From: Kitasatospora purpeofusca
GTDB taxonomy: Bacteria > Actinomycetota > Actinomycetes > Streptomycetales > Streptomycetaceae
Direction of reading: 5' to 3'
Assembly (NCBI RefSeq): GCF_000718025.1
Contig: NZ_JODS01000038.1
Location: forward strand, 29,733-93,732
Length of the DNA stretch: 64,000 nucleotides
Every line of letters begins with the position of its first letter. The stretch's first letter is position 1. Shown in pieces: positions 43,410 through 51,347 of the stretch. The translations under genes were made by a program, and so were the position numbers. The notes beneath the pieces were generated by a model. That model did not search any database. It was not told the origin of the DNA and saw only the letters and a list, made by a program, of their open reading frames with translations.

Positions 43410-43448
43410 CTCCGCACTTTGCAAAGTCACACTTTGCAAAGTGCGGAG
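43410..43448. promoter_or_regulatory. 39-bp near-perfect palindrome with two CTTTGCAAAG cores
   Basis: This is a second copy about 110 bp from the first, with the same CTCCGCAC flanks and cores at 43417-43426 and 43432-43441 separated by TCACA. Only the central 3 nt break symmetry. Confidence 0.7.
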
Positions 43449-43601
43449 TGCAAAGCAGGGACGAGGGGAGAGAGTGGGAGTGAGCAGGGGAGGGCGGGCG
43501 GCAGCGGCTGCCGCAGCGGTTGCCCGCCACCGGAGTGGCCCACGATTTCCGCGCCCGAACGTACCGAAGCGTCAGGCCACCACGCCCCTAGGCTGAGCGC
43601 T

Positions 43602-44096
43602 ATGACGACCACGAACAACACCCCCGTCACCCCCGCCGACACCCCGGTCCCCGCGCCCGCCCAGCGCATCTCGCTGCCCGACCTCGCCCCCGACTTCTAC
43701 AAGGCGATGATCGGCCTGGACCGCCGGGCCCGCCAGGGCGTGGACCCGGTCCTCGCCGAGCTGGTCAAGGTGCACGCCTCGATGATCAACGGCTGCGCCT
43801 TCTGCATCGACATGCACAGCACCGACGCCCTCGGCCACGGCGAGCAGAACCACCGCCTGCTCTCCCTCCCGGCCTGGCGCGAGACCCCGTGGTTCACCGC
43901 CAAGGAGCGCGCCGCCCTGGCGCTGACCGAGTCCTTCACCCTGCTCACCCAGGGCCATGTGCCGGACGCCGTCTACAACGAGGCGGCCGCGCACTTCGAG
44001 GAGGCCGAGCTGGCGCAGCTGATCGCGCTGATCATCACCATCAACGCCTGGAACCGGATCGGCGTCGGCACCCGGCTCAGCCCGGCCGCGAAGTAG
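43602..44096 (+). CDS. Carboxymuconolactone decarboxylase-family protein
   Basis: This 164-residue AhpD-like protein has the redox motif C-A-F-C in INGCAFCIDMHS (about 64-75), with the downstream His typical of the alkylhydroperoxidase core. It differs from the first CMD protein in the window (C-S-A-C). A TAGGCT box 7 nt ahead of the ATG suggests a leaderless transcript. Two CTTTGCAAAG palindromes lie upstream and may control it. The PEP-mutase-family gene begins 14 nt after its stop, probably in one operon. Confidence 0.9.
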   Translation: MTTTNNTPVTPADTPVPAPAQRISLPDLAPDFYKAMIGLDRRARQGVDPVLAELVKVHASMINGCAFCIDMHSTDALGHGEQNHRLLSLPAWRETPWFTAKERAALALTESFTLLTQGHVPDAVYNEAAAHFEEAELAQLIALIITINAWNRIGVGTRLSPAAK

Positions 44097-44110
44097 CGGG
44101 GCGGCGGACG

Positions 44111-44924
44111 ATGACGGTCGAGCAGCGGGAGAAGGCCCGCGTCCTGCGTGAACTCCACCGCCCGGGCGAGCCGCTGGTGCTCGCCAACGTCTGGGACGCG
44201 ACGAGTGCCCGGCTGGTCGCGGTGGCCGGGGCGCGGGCCCTCGCCTCCGCCAGCGCGAGCGTCAGCTGGGCGCTCGGCAGCGCCGACGGCGAGAGCGCCG
44301 ACCGCTCTCGAGTGCTGGCGCAGACGGAGCTGATCGTGCGGGCGGCCGGCCCGCTGCCGGTCACGGCGGACCTGGAGCGCGGGTTCGCGGAGACCGCCGC
44401 GGGCGTCGGCGGGACGGTCGGAGCACTGCTCGCCACCGGCGCGGTCGGCGTCAATCTGGAGGACGGGGGCCGGCCGGTGGCCGAGGTGGCCGAGCGGATC
44501 GCGGCGGCCCGGGCGGCGGCGGACGCGGCCGGGGTGCCGCTGTTCGTCAACGGCCGCACCGATGTCTTCCTGCACGCCGGGGGCGCCGCGGACCCGGCGG
44601 AGCTGCTGGACGAGGCGGTGGCCAGGCTGCGGGCCTACGTCGAGGCGGGCGCGGACGGCGTGTTCGCCCCGGGGGTGTCCGATCCGGCGGTGATCGCCGC
44701 ACTGGTCGGGGCCGTCCCGGCGCCGCTCAATGTGCTGGCCGGGCCGGGCTCGCCGTCGGTGCCGGAGCTGGCGGCGCTGGGCGTGGCCCGGATCAGTCTG
44801 GGGCCCGGTCTGGCGAAGGCGGCGTACGCGGCGGTGCGCCGCGCCGCCGAGGAGGTGTACGGGGACGGAACGTACTCCGCGCTCGACGGCGGGCTCGACT
44901 ACGGGGAGTTGCAGGGGCTGTTCG

Positions 44925-44935
<11 letters not shown>
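44111..44935 (+). CDS. Isocitrate lyase/PEP mutase-family protein
   Basis: This 274-residue TIM-barrel protein is of the ICL/PEPM superfamily. VLANVWDATSARLVAVAGARALASASASV matches the substrate-binding start, VTADLERGF has the metal ligands, GVNLEDGG and NGRTDVF follow. It lacks the KKCGH motif of true isocitrate lyases. Relatives include methylisocitrate lyases and oxaloacetate or carboxyphosphonoenolpyruvate enzymes, so the reaction is open. It is probably cotranscribed with the CMD gene. Its end overlaps the convergent small secreted-protein gene by 11 nt. Confidence 0.86.
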
Positions 44936-45247
<312 letters not shown>

Positions 45248-45251
<4 letters not shown>

Positions 45252-45514
45252 AGGCCGTGCCCGATCTCGCCGCTGAGGCCCGGGTGGGTCATCTGGTTGG
45301 TGCCGATGGCCTCGATCTCGCTCGCCGTACCGCCGACCACCGGCAGGTCCTTCGCCTCGTGCAGCAGCAGGTCGGCGGGCGAGAGGGTCATCCCGTTGGA
45401 CAGGCCGCCGAGCGCGTCCGGGGAGGCCGCGGTGGAGGTGGCGGCGGACGCGGACGGCACGGCGGCGGCGAGACCGGCCACGGTGAGGGCGGCCAGGGTG
45501 GCGAGTTTCTTCAT
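45248..45514 (-). CDS. Small secreted protein, unknown family
   Basis: This 88-residue protein has a clear signal peptide (MKKLATLAALTVAGLAAAVPSASA). The mature part is about 64 residues without Cys, with LSNGMTLSPADLLLHEAKDLPVV. It is translationally coupled to the Ser-Gly protein downstream. Tandem small secreted proteins of this size in streptomycetes often serve at the cell surface, but no function can be claimed. Confidence 0.75.
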
Positions 45515-45573
45515 GAACCCCCCAACGACCCGGCCGCCCCGAGGTCACCGCGGCCCGCGCGGCGACCGGCGGG

Positions 45574-46863
45574 TCAGACCGTGACCCGCAGCGTGCGCAC
45601 GCTGTTGCTGACGAACGAGGCGATCGGCTCCGGCTCCGGCCCGTCCGCGAGCGCGAGCCGGGGGTAGCGCTCGAACAGGAACCGCAGCGCCGTCTCCGCC
45701 TCCAGCCGGGCCAGCCCCGAGCCCAGGCAGAAGTGCGGGCCGTGCCCGAAGGACAGGTGCCGGTTCGGCTGCCGGCCGAGGTCGAAGCGGTCGGCGTCGG
45801 GGTAGTGGGCCTCGTCCCGCCCGGCGGCCGCGTACGAGGCGAGCAGCGCCTCGCCGCGCCGGATCACCACGTCGCCGACCTGGATGTCCTCGGCGGCGTA
45901 GCGGAGCGGGAACTGTCCGACCGGCGAGTCGTACCGCAGCGTCTCCTCGACCACGGCCGACCACGGCACCGTGCCGTCCAGCACCGTCCGCAGCTGCTCG
46001 GGGTGGGCGAGCAGGGCGCGCACCGCGTTGGTGATCAGGTTGAGCGTGGTCTCGTGTCCGGCGACCAGCATCAGCAGCAGGGTGCCGACGAGTTCCGGCT
46101 CGCCGAGCCGGTCGTCCTCCGCGCGGGCGGCGATGAGGTCGGTGGTGAGGTCGTCACCGGGTTCGGCCCGCTTGGCGGCGACCACCGAGGCGAGCAGCGC
46201 GAACAGCGACTGCTGCGCGGCGGCGGCGGCCCCGGGGGTGGCGGAGCTGGAGACCAGGATGTCGGACAGTTCGTGCAGTTCGTCCTGCTGCTTGGGCGGC
46301 AGGCCGAGCAGTTCGCCGATCACCTGCATCGGCAGCGGGTAGGCGAAGTGCTCGCGCAGGTCGAACGCGCCGTCCAGCTCGCCGATCCGGTCGAGCAGGG
46401 CGGTGGTCCTGGTCTCGACGGCGGGCTGCAGGGCGGCCACCCGGCGCGGGGTGAAGGCCTGGGTGACGAGTCCGCGCAGCCGCCGGTGGTCCTCGCCGTC
46501 GACGGTGATCATGCCGGGGACGGTGACGAAGTTGATCAGCGGCCAGCCCTCGGGCAGCCGGCCCTCCCGGAACTGGGTCCACAGCTGCGGGTTCTTGCCG
46601 ACGCGGGGGTCGGCGAGGAGCTCCTGGAGGGTGTCGTGGTGGGTTATCGCCCAGACCACCACCCCGCCAGGGAGTTCCACCAGGACCGCCGGGCCGGCTC
46701 CTCGGAGCCGGGCGTTCTCCCCGTGCTGGTCGCGTCCGAAGGCGTCGAGGAGGACGGGCTCGGGTCTTCCGTCGCCGAGGCCGTCGCCGAGGCCGTCGCC
46801 AGGGACGTTCCCGACGCCGTCCCCGGCGTCTGCGGAGTCTGCGGTATCTGCGGCGGTGTCCAT
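45574..46863 (-). CDS. Cytochrome P450, CYP154-like, of the conservon
   Basis: This 429-residue soluble P450 has the I-helix AGHETT, K-helix EETLR (intact ExxR) and the haem loop FGHGPHFCLGSG with C379. It is the last gene of the conservon operon and follows a CYP157-like gene, the known CYP157-CYP154 pairing of Streptomyces conservons. The first 35 residues are Asp/Gly/Ala repeats (GDGLGDGLGDG) and overlap the upstream P450 frame by 220 bp. The substrate is unknown. Electrons could come from a ferredoxin elsewhere, such as the one at 3952. Confidence 0.9.
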   Translation of the reverse strand: MDTAADTADSADAGDGVGNVPGDGLGDGLGDGRPEPVLLDAFGRDQHGENARLRGAGPAVLVELPGGVVVWAITHHDTLQELLADPRVGKNPQLWTQFREGRLPEGWPLINFVTVPGMITVDGEDHRRLRGLVTQAFTPRRVAALQPAVETRTTALLDRIGELDGAFDLREHFAYPLPMQVIGELLGLPPKQQDELHELSDILVSSSATPGAAAAAQQSLFALLASVVAAKRAEPGDDLTTDLIAARAEDDRLGEPELVGTLLLMLVAGHETTLNLITNAVRALLAHPEQLRTVLDGTVPWSAVVEETLRYDSPVGQFPLRYAAEDIQVGDVVIRRGEALLASYAAAGRDEAHYPDADRFDLGRQPNRHLSFGHGPHFCLGSGLARLEAETALRFLFERYPRLALADGPEPEPIASFVSNSVRTLRVTV

Positions 46864-48266
46864 GCGGAGGGCCTCTCGGGAGCTGGCGGGCGGGGCGGGG
46901 TGAAGGCGCTGTAGAGCACCGGCAGGCTGATCAGGGCGCGCGACCAGGGGGACGGGCGCCAGGCCAGCTCGTGCGGGGGGACGGCGAGTTGGAGGTCCGG
47001 CAGGCGGTGCAGCAGGGTCTCGACGGCGGTCTCGACGATGATCCGGGCCGGGTGCTGGGCCGGGCAGACGTGCTTGCCCGCGCCCCAGGCCAGGTGGGCC
47101 CGGTTGCCGCCGATCGACGCGTGCCCGATCGACGCGTGGCCGTGGGCGCCGGGGCCCTGGGCGGCCGGGTCGGCGTTGGCCGCGGCCAGGCCGAGCACGA
47201 GCATGTCGCCGCGGGCGATGAACTGGCCGCCGAGCACGGTGTCCGAAGTGGCCCACCGGCCGGGGAAGTTCTGCGTCGGCGGGTCGCGCCAGAGCACTTC
47301 CTCCAGCGCGTCGGCGACGGTCAGCCGGCCGCCGGTGAGGGTGGCCCGGAAGCGCCGGTCGGTGAGCAGCAGCCGCAGGGTGTTGCCGGTCCAGCAGATG
47401 GTGGTCTCGTTCCCGGCGATCATCAGCACCACCAGGTGGTGCACCGCTTCCTCGTCGGTCAGCCCGGCCGGGTGGGCGAGCAGCCAGGAGGTGAGGTCGG
47501 CGCCGGGTGTGGTGCGGCGCTGTCGCACCAGGTCGACCAGGAGGGCCTGGAACTCCTGGTTGGCGCGCACCGATTCGGGGCCGCTGTCGGCGATGTGGCT
47601 GATCAGCCGGATCAGGTGCGCGCCAGCCTCGTCGGGCAGGCCGAGCAGTTGGGTGAAGACCAGCAGCGGTAGCCGGCGCGCGTACTGGGCGACCAGGTCG
47701 GCGGTGCCGTCGGGTCCCCAGCTGTCGATCAGCGCGTCGGCGGCGGCCTCGGTGGTCTCGCGAAGCTGCCGGTGGTCGACCCGGGCGAGGGTGTCGGCGA
47801 CGGCGGCGCGCAGGCGCTGGTGCTCGGCGCCGTCCAGGTTGAGCAGGGTGGGGCGCCAGGAGGTCATCGGCTGGAGCCGGGAGTCGGCGGCCAGCCGGCC
47901 CTCGGCGGGGACCCGCCAGCGGCGCGAGTCCTTGGAGAACAGCGCCTCGTTGCGGGTGAGTTCGAGCAGTTCGGGGTAGCCGAGCACGAGCCAGGACTCG
48001 ACCCCGGGTTCCAGCTCGATCGGTGCCACCGGGCCGTACTGGGCGCGCAGCCGGGCGTACAGGCCGTGCGGGTCGTCGGCGACGGCGGAGCCGTAGAGCG
48101 GGGTGAGCGGCACTCCGACCGGCAGTCCGCCGGGCAGGGTGCCGCCGTGGGCCGCGGTCGGTGGGACGCCGCCGTGGCCCGTGGCGGGGGGCACGCCGCC
48201 GCCGGCCGCGTGCGCGGGGCACCCGGGCGGCGGGACGGCCGTCGTACCGGGCTCGGGAACGGTCAT
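46644..48266 (-). CDS. Cytochrome P450, CYP157-like, lacking the ExxR arginine
   Basis: This 540-residue P450 has I-helix AGNETT, K-helix E323-V-L-W326 where the universal ExxR Arg is replaced by Trp, and haem loop WGAGKHVCPAQ with C401. Loss of the ExxR Arg is the published hallmark of the CYP157 family. The normal P450 fold seems to end near LPVLYSAF (about residue 455); the remaining 80 or so residues are Pro/Ser/Thr-rich and are read out of phase with the N-terminal coding part of the next P450. Its start overlaps cvnD by 4 nt. Confidence 0.88.
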   Translation of the reverse strand: MTVPEPGTTAVPPPGCPAHAAGGGVPPATGHGGVPPTAAHGGTLPGGLPVGVPLTPLYGSAVADDPHGLYARLRAQYGPVAPIELEPGVESWLVLGYPELLELTRNEALFSKDSRRWRVPAEGRLAADSRLQPMTSWRPTLLNLDGAEHQRLRAAVADTLARVDHRQLRETTEAAADALIDSWGPDGTADLVAQYARRLPLLVFTQLLGLPDEAGAHLIRLISHIADSGPESVRANQEFQALLVDLVRQRRTTPGADLTSWLLAHPAGLTDEEAVHHLVVLMIAGNETTICWTGNTLRLLLTDRRFRATLTGGRLTVADALEEVLWRDPPTQNFPGRWATSDTVLGGQFIARGDMLVLGLAAANADPAAQGPGAHGHASIGHASIGGNRAHLAWGAGKHVCPAQHPARIIVETAVETLLHRLPDLQLAVPPHELAWRPSPWSRALISLPVLYSAFTPPRPPAPERPSAWTPPQIPQTPQTPGTASGTSLATASATASATEDPSPSSSTPSDATSTGRTPGSEEPARRSWWNSLAGWWSGR

Positions 48267-48889
48267 CGCTGCGGCTCCAGGACGGAGGTGCGGTACAGGT
48301 GGTCGACGAAGTCGATCAGCAGGTCGTACGCGGCCCGCCGGTCCCGGGCGTCGCAGTACAGGATCGGCGCCCCGGGCAGCAGGTCCAGCGCCGACCGCAG
48401 CTCCTCCTCCGGGTAACTCGGGGTGTCCGGGAAGGTGTTGACGGCGACCGCGAACGGGATCTGCTGCTCCTCCAGCCGTCCGAGCACGTCGAAGCTCTCG
48501 TCCGGACGCCGCAGGTCGACCATGGCGATCGCGCCCAGCGCGCCGCGCGACAGGTCGTCCCAGAGCGGCCAGAACCGCTGCTGTCCGGGCGTGCCGAACA
48601 GGTACAGCGCGAGCCGGGGGTTGAGGGTGATCCGGCCGAAGTCCAGCGCCACCGTGGTGGTGGTCTTGCCGCCGCGCCCGGTGAGGTCGTCCACGCCGCT
48701 GCTGGCGGCTGTCATGGTCTCCTCGGTGCGCAGCGGGGAGATCTCGCTCAGTGAGCCGACCAGGGTGGTCTTGCCGACCCCGAACGGGCCGGTGACGAGG
48801 ATCTTCACCGCGCCCTGGACGGACGGCGGCAGGTACTGCGGTGCGGCGGGCGGGCCGGCGACCGGGTCAGCGGAGTTGGCGGAGGCCAA
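48263..48889 (-). CDS. cvnD: Conservon GTPase CvnD
   Basis: This small Ras-like GTPase (about 208 residues from the chosen start) has Walker A GPFGVGKTT, switch region TTTVALDFG, LYLFGTPGQQRFW (DxxG-like) and NTFP in place of NKxD. CvnD proteins work with CvnA-C as a membrane-associated signalling unit. I choose the TTG at 48889 because GAGGTG lies about 6 nt upstream and the family has a short N-terminal stretch before the P-loop; a GTG at 48808 would begin at the P-loop strand. It overlaps cvnC by 23 nt. Confidence 0.9.
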   Translation of the reverse strand: MASANSADPVAGPPAAPQYLPPSVQGAVKILVTGPFGVGKTTLVGSLSEISPLRTEETMTAASSGVDDLTGRGGKTTTTVALDFGRITLNPRLALYLFGTPGQQRFWPLWDDLSRGALGAIAMVDLRRPDESFDVLGRLEEQQIPFAVAVNTFPDTPSYPEEELRSALDLLPGAPILYCDARDRRAAYDLLIDFVDHLYRTSVLEPQR

Positions 48890-49220
48890 CGAGCACCTCT
48901 TCCAGAAGAGTGGTGGGCAGGCGTTCGGCCTGCGGAACGGGCGGGAGTACCTGGACGGCGCCGAGGTCCCAGAGATCGCCGACCAGGACCTTGACGACCC
49001 CGAGCGGCAGCCCCAGGTGGGCGGCCACCTCGGCGATCGACAGCAGGCTGTGGCAGAGGTCGAGGATCCGCCGGTGCTCACGGTTGAGCAGGGCGTGCTC
49101 GGGGAGTTCGGGCCGGTCCGCTAACGCGACGACCAGGCTCTCGAACGCCAGTTCGGTGCGGGTGGGCCGGCTGCGGCCGCCGGTGATGACGTAGGGGCGG
49201 ACCGGACCGCCGCCGCTCAC
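48867..49220 (-). CDS. cvnC: Conservon DUF742 protein CvnC
   Basis: This 117-residue protein has the DUF742 fold, with RPYVITGGRSRPT at the N-terminus and a winged-helix-like SIAEVAAHLGLPLGVVKVLVGDL. It is the third gene of the conservon. Its GTG start overlaps the cvnB stop (GTGA). CvnC is thought to link the sensor-like CvnA and roadblock CvnB to the GTPase; the mechanism is not settled. Confidence 0.92.
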   Translation of the reverse strand: MSGGGPVRPYVITGGRSRPTRTELAFESLVVALADRPELPEHALLNREHRRILDLCHSLLSIAEVAAHLGLPLGVVKVLVGDLWDLGAVQVLPPVPQAERLPTTLLEEVLVGLRQLR

Positions 49221-49630
49221 CGCTGGCCCCCCGCCGCGAGATCGGCGCGCGGCGGGCTCGTGAGGTGGGTGCCGATCCGCTCGACCAGGACCTGCATCTG
49301 GTAGGCCACCAGGCCGGCGTCGACGTCGTCGCCGGTCACCACCGCCAGGTGGGCCCCGGCCCCGGCGGCGACGATGAAGAGGTAGCCGCCGCCGTACTCG
49401 ATCACGATCTGCCGGGTCGCGCTGCCGCGGCCGCCGAAGCCCTGGGCGACACCGCGGGCCAGCGACTGGAGGCCGGAGCAGGCCGCGGCGAGCCGCTCCG
49501 CGTCCTCGCGCACGATGCCCTCGCTCCGCCCGATCTCCAGGCCGTCGTTGGACACCACGACGGCGTGCTGGACCTGCGGGACGTTGACGATGTCGGCGAG
49601 CAGCCAGCCGAGGTCAGGGGTGGTGGTCAT
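49217..49630 (-). CDS. cvnB: Conservon roadblock/LC7 protein CvnB
   Basis: This 137-residue roadblock/LC7-domain protein has the classic DLGWLLADIVNVPQVQHAVVVSNDGL start and a Gly-rich GGYLFIVAAG strand. Roadblock proteins regulate small GTPases such as CvnD, encoded two genes downstream. It overlaps cvnA by 17 nt and cvnC by 4 nt, so the operon is tightly coupled. Confidence 0.93.
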   Translation of the reverse strand: MTTTPDLGWLLADIVNVPQVQHAVVVSNDGLEIGRSEGIVREDAERLAAACSGLQSLARGVAQGFGGRGSATRQIVIEYGGGYLFIVAAGAGAHLAVVTGDDVDAGLVAYQMQVLVERIGTHLTSPPRADLAAGGQR

Positions 49631-51200
49631 GGAACTCTCCGGAGCGCTGGGGAAGCTGGGGGGAAGGGGGAAGGGAAGGGTCGTGCGGGTCCTGGGAGCC
49701 GGTCCGGGCGGCCGAGCGGCCGCCGGCGGTGCCGGCCTGGAACATCGACATGAACGCCTGGGCCTGCTGCGCCGAGCGGTACGGCGGGGCCGGCGGCGGG
49801 GTGGGGGCGGCGTTGGCGGCGTGCCGGGTCGCGGCGCGGCCGCGGCGGTGGCTGCGGCGGGGCAGCGGCGGCGGTGCGTCGTCCGGTGCGGCGCCGGGTG
49901 CGGCGTCGGTCGACGGGTAGCCGGTGACGGGCGGGTACACGGGCGGGTACCCGGTGGCCGTCGCGGGGTCGTACGGCGCCGGGTCGTCCAGCTCGTACGG
50001 GACCCCCTGCGGTGCGGGCGGGGAGTACGGCGGGTACGGGGAGTGCGGCGTGTACGGCCGGTAGGGCTGGTACGGGTCGTGCGGTGCCTGCGGCGACTGC
50101 GGTGACTGCGGTGCGTGCGGCTCGTAGGGCGCGTGCGGGCGGTCCACCGGGACGTCCGGGTACGCCGCCGCGGCGTCCGGGTACGCGCCCGGCTCGGCCG
50201 GGTCGGGTCGGGCCGGGGGGACGGCCCGCCCCCGGGGCCCGGACCGCGCGGGCGCGGCCGATCCCCCGAACACCGCGTCGCCCCGGCCCAGGCCCGGCAC
50301 GGTCGGCGGCAGCGGTTCGGTGAGCAGCGCGTTCGGCAGCAGCACCACGACCCGCACCCCGCCGTACGGCGAGGGCGCGGAGCCGATGGTGACCCGGAAC
50401 CCGTACTGCTCGGCGAGCCGGCCGACCGCCGCCAGGCCGAGCTGGGGCACCTCGCCGAGGCGGGAGACCTCCAGCGTGGACCCGCCGGCCAGGGCGTCGG
50501 AGGCCTTCTCGACGGCGGGTTCGGGCATCCCGACGCCGCCGTCGTCGATCTCGATCACGGCCCCGTTGTGCACCGGCATCAGGGTGACGTACACCTGGGT
50601 GCTGGGCGGGGAGTAGCGGGTGGCGTTGTCCAGCAGCTCGGCCACGGCGTGGATCAGCGCCTCGGCGGCCGCGCCGACCACGGCCGTCTCGATCCGGCTG
50701 CGGATCATCACCCGCTGGAACGGCAGGATGCGGGACTGGGCGCCGCGCACGACGTCCTCCAGCGAGACCGGCTCGGGCCAGTGGCGGCCGGCCCGGGCTC
50801 CGCAGAGCACGGCCAGCGTCTGGGCGAGCCGGGCCTGTTGGGCGGCGGCGTGGTCGGCCTTGAGCAGGCCCTCCAGCAGGGTCGGGTCGTCGTGGGTGCG
50901 CTCCATCTCGTCCAGCAGGGCCTGCTGGTCGTGCGCCATGACGAGGATCCGGCGGGCCACGCTGAGGAAGGCCCGCTGGGTGGAGGCGTTGAGTTCCTGG
51001 TCCTGCTGGGCGGCGGCGAGTTCGGTGCCGCGGCGGGAGAGTTCGGCCGCGAGCTGCTCCCGGAGGCGGGTGATCTCGTGCTGCTGCTGGGTGACCCGAC
51101 GGCGCTGGGTGGTGGAGACCGCCCGGTAGCGGGCGGCGGCCACCAGGGCGAGAGCGGCGAGCACGCCTGTTGCCGTTGCGCACCACTGAGTCATCGTCAC
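49614..51200 (-). CDS. cvnA: Conservon sensor-kinase-like protein CvnA
   Basis: This 528-residue protein has one N-terminal membrane helix (about 8-24), a helical segment, and an HATPase_c domain (about 180-290) with LLDNATRYSPP (N box) and IDDGGVGM (G1 box). There is no clear phospho-accepting His motif, as usual for CvnA. The C-terminal 230 residues are Pro/Tyr/Ala-rich and low complexity. It starts the conservon. GTG 51200 is used; an in-frame ATG lies at 51194. A 147-bp gap with direct repeats separates it from the SpoIIE phosphatase. Confidence 0.92.
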   Translation of the reverse strand: MTMTQWCATATGVLAALALVAAARYRAVSTTQRRRVTQQQHEITRLREQLAAELSRRGTELAAAQQDQELNASTQRAFLSVARRILVMAHDQQALLDEMERTHDDPTLLEGLLKADHAAAQQARLAQTLAVLCGARAGRHWPEPVSLEDVVRGAQSRILPFQRVMIRSRIETAVVGAAAEALIHAVAELLDNATRYSPPSTQVYVTLMPVHNGAVIEIDDGGVGMPEPAVEKASDALAGGSTLEVSRLGEVPQLGLAAVGRLAEQYGFRVTIGSAPSPYGGVRVVVLLPNALLTEPLPPTVPGLGRGDAVFGGSAAPARSGPRGRAVPPARPDPAEPGAYPDAAAAYPDVPVDRPHAPYEPHAPQSPQSPQAPHDPYQPYRPYTPHSPYPPYSPPAPQGVPYELDDPAPYDPATATGYPPVYPPVTGYPSTDAAPGAAPDDAPPPLPRRSHRRGRAATRHAANAAPTPPPAPPYRSAQQAQAFMSMFQAGTAGGRSAARTGSQDPHDPSLPPSPQLPQRSGEFHDHHP

Positions 51201-51236
51201 GCGGCGAATTCTAGGGCGATGATCCTACGAAGGTGC

Positions 51237-51265
51237 GACCGGATCTCGCCAGGTGACCGGATCTC
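51237..51265. repeat. Direct repeat GACCGGATCTC ahead of cvnA
   Basis: Two copies of GACCGGATCTC (51237-51247 and 51255-51265) lie 18 nt apart in the gap before cvnA, 38 to 65 nt from its start. They could be a regulator's binding site at the conservon promoter. Confidence 0.45.
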
Positions 51266-51347
51266 ATCGATATCCCGTCAATACCGCGTCGGTCCGCACT
51301 GGTTCGGACGCGATCGGACTGTCCGTGGGCAGTCGACCGGTGTCCCG

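Larger units (their letters stand above)
43120..43601. other. Divergent promoter region with two large palindromes
   Basis: These 482 bp between the NRDE gene (minus) and CMD gene (plus) hold no convincing gene. They contain two 39-42 bp palindromes described separately, a purine-rich tract (about 43457-43500), and TAGGCT (43589-43594), a likely -10 box 7 nt ahead of the CMD start. Confidence 0.55.

Noticed and set aside
43602..44096. Second ECF41 target
   Set aside because: The CMD gene at 43602 resembles an ECF41 target, but no TGTCACA-N16-CGTC site is seen upstream and no sigma gene is adjacent.
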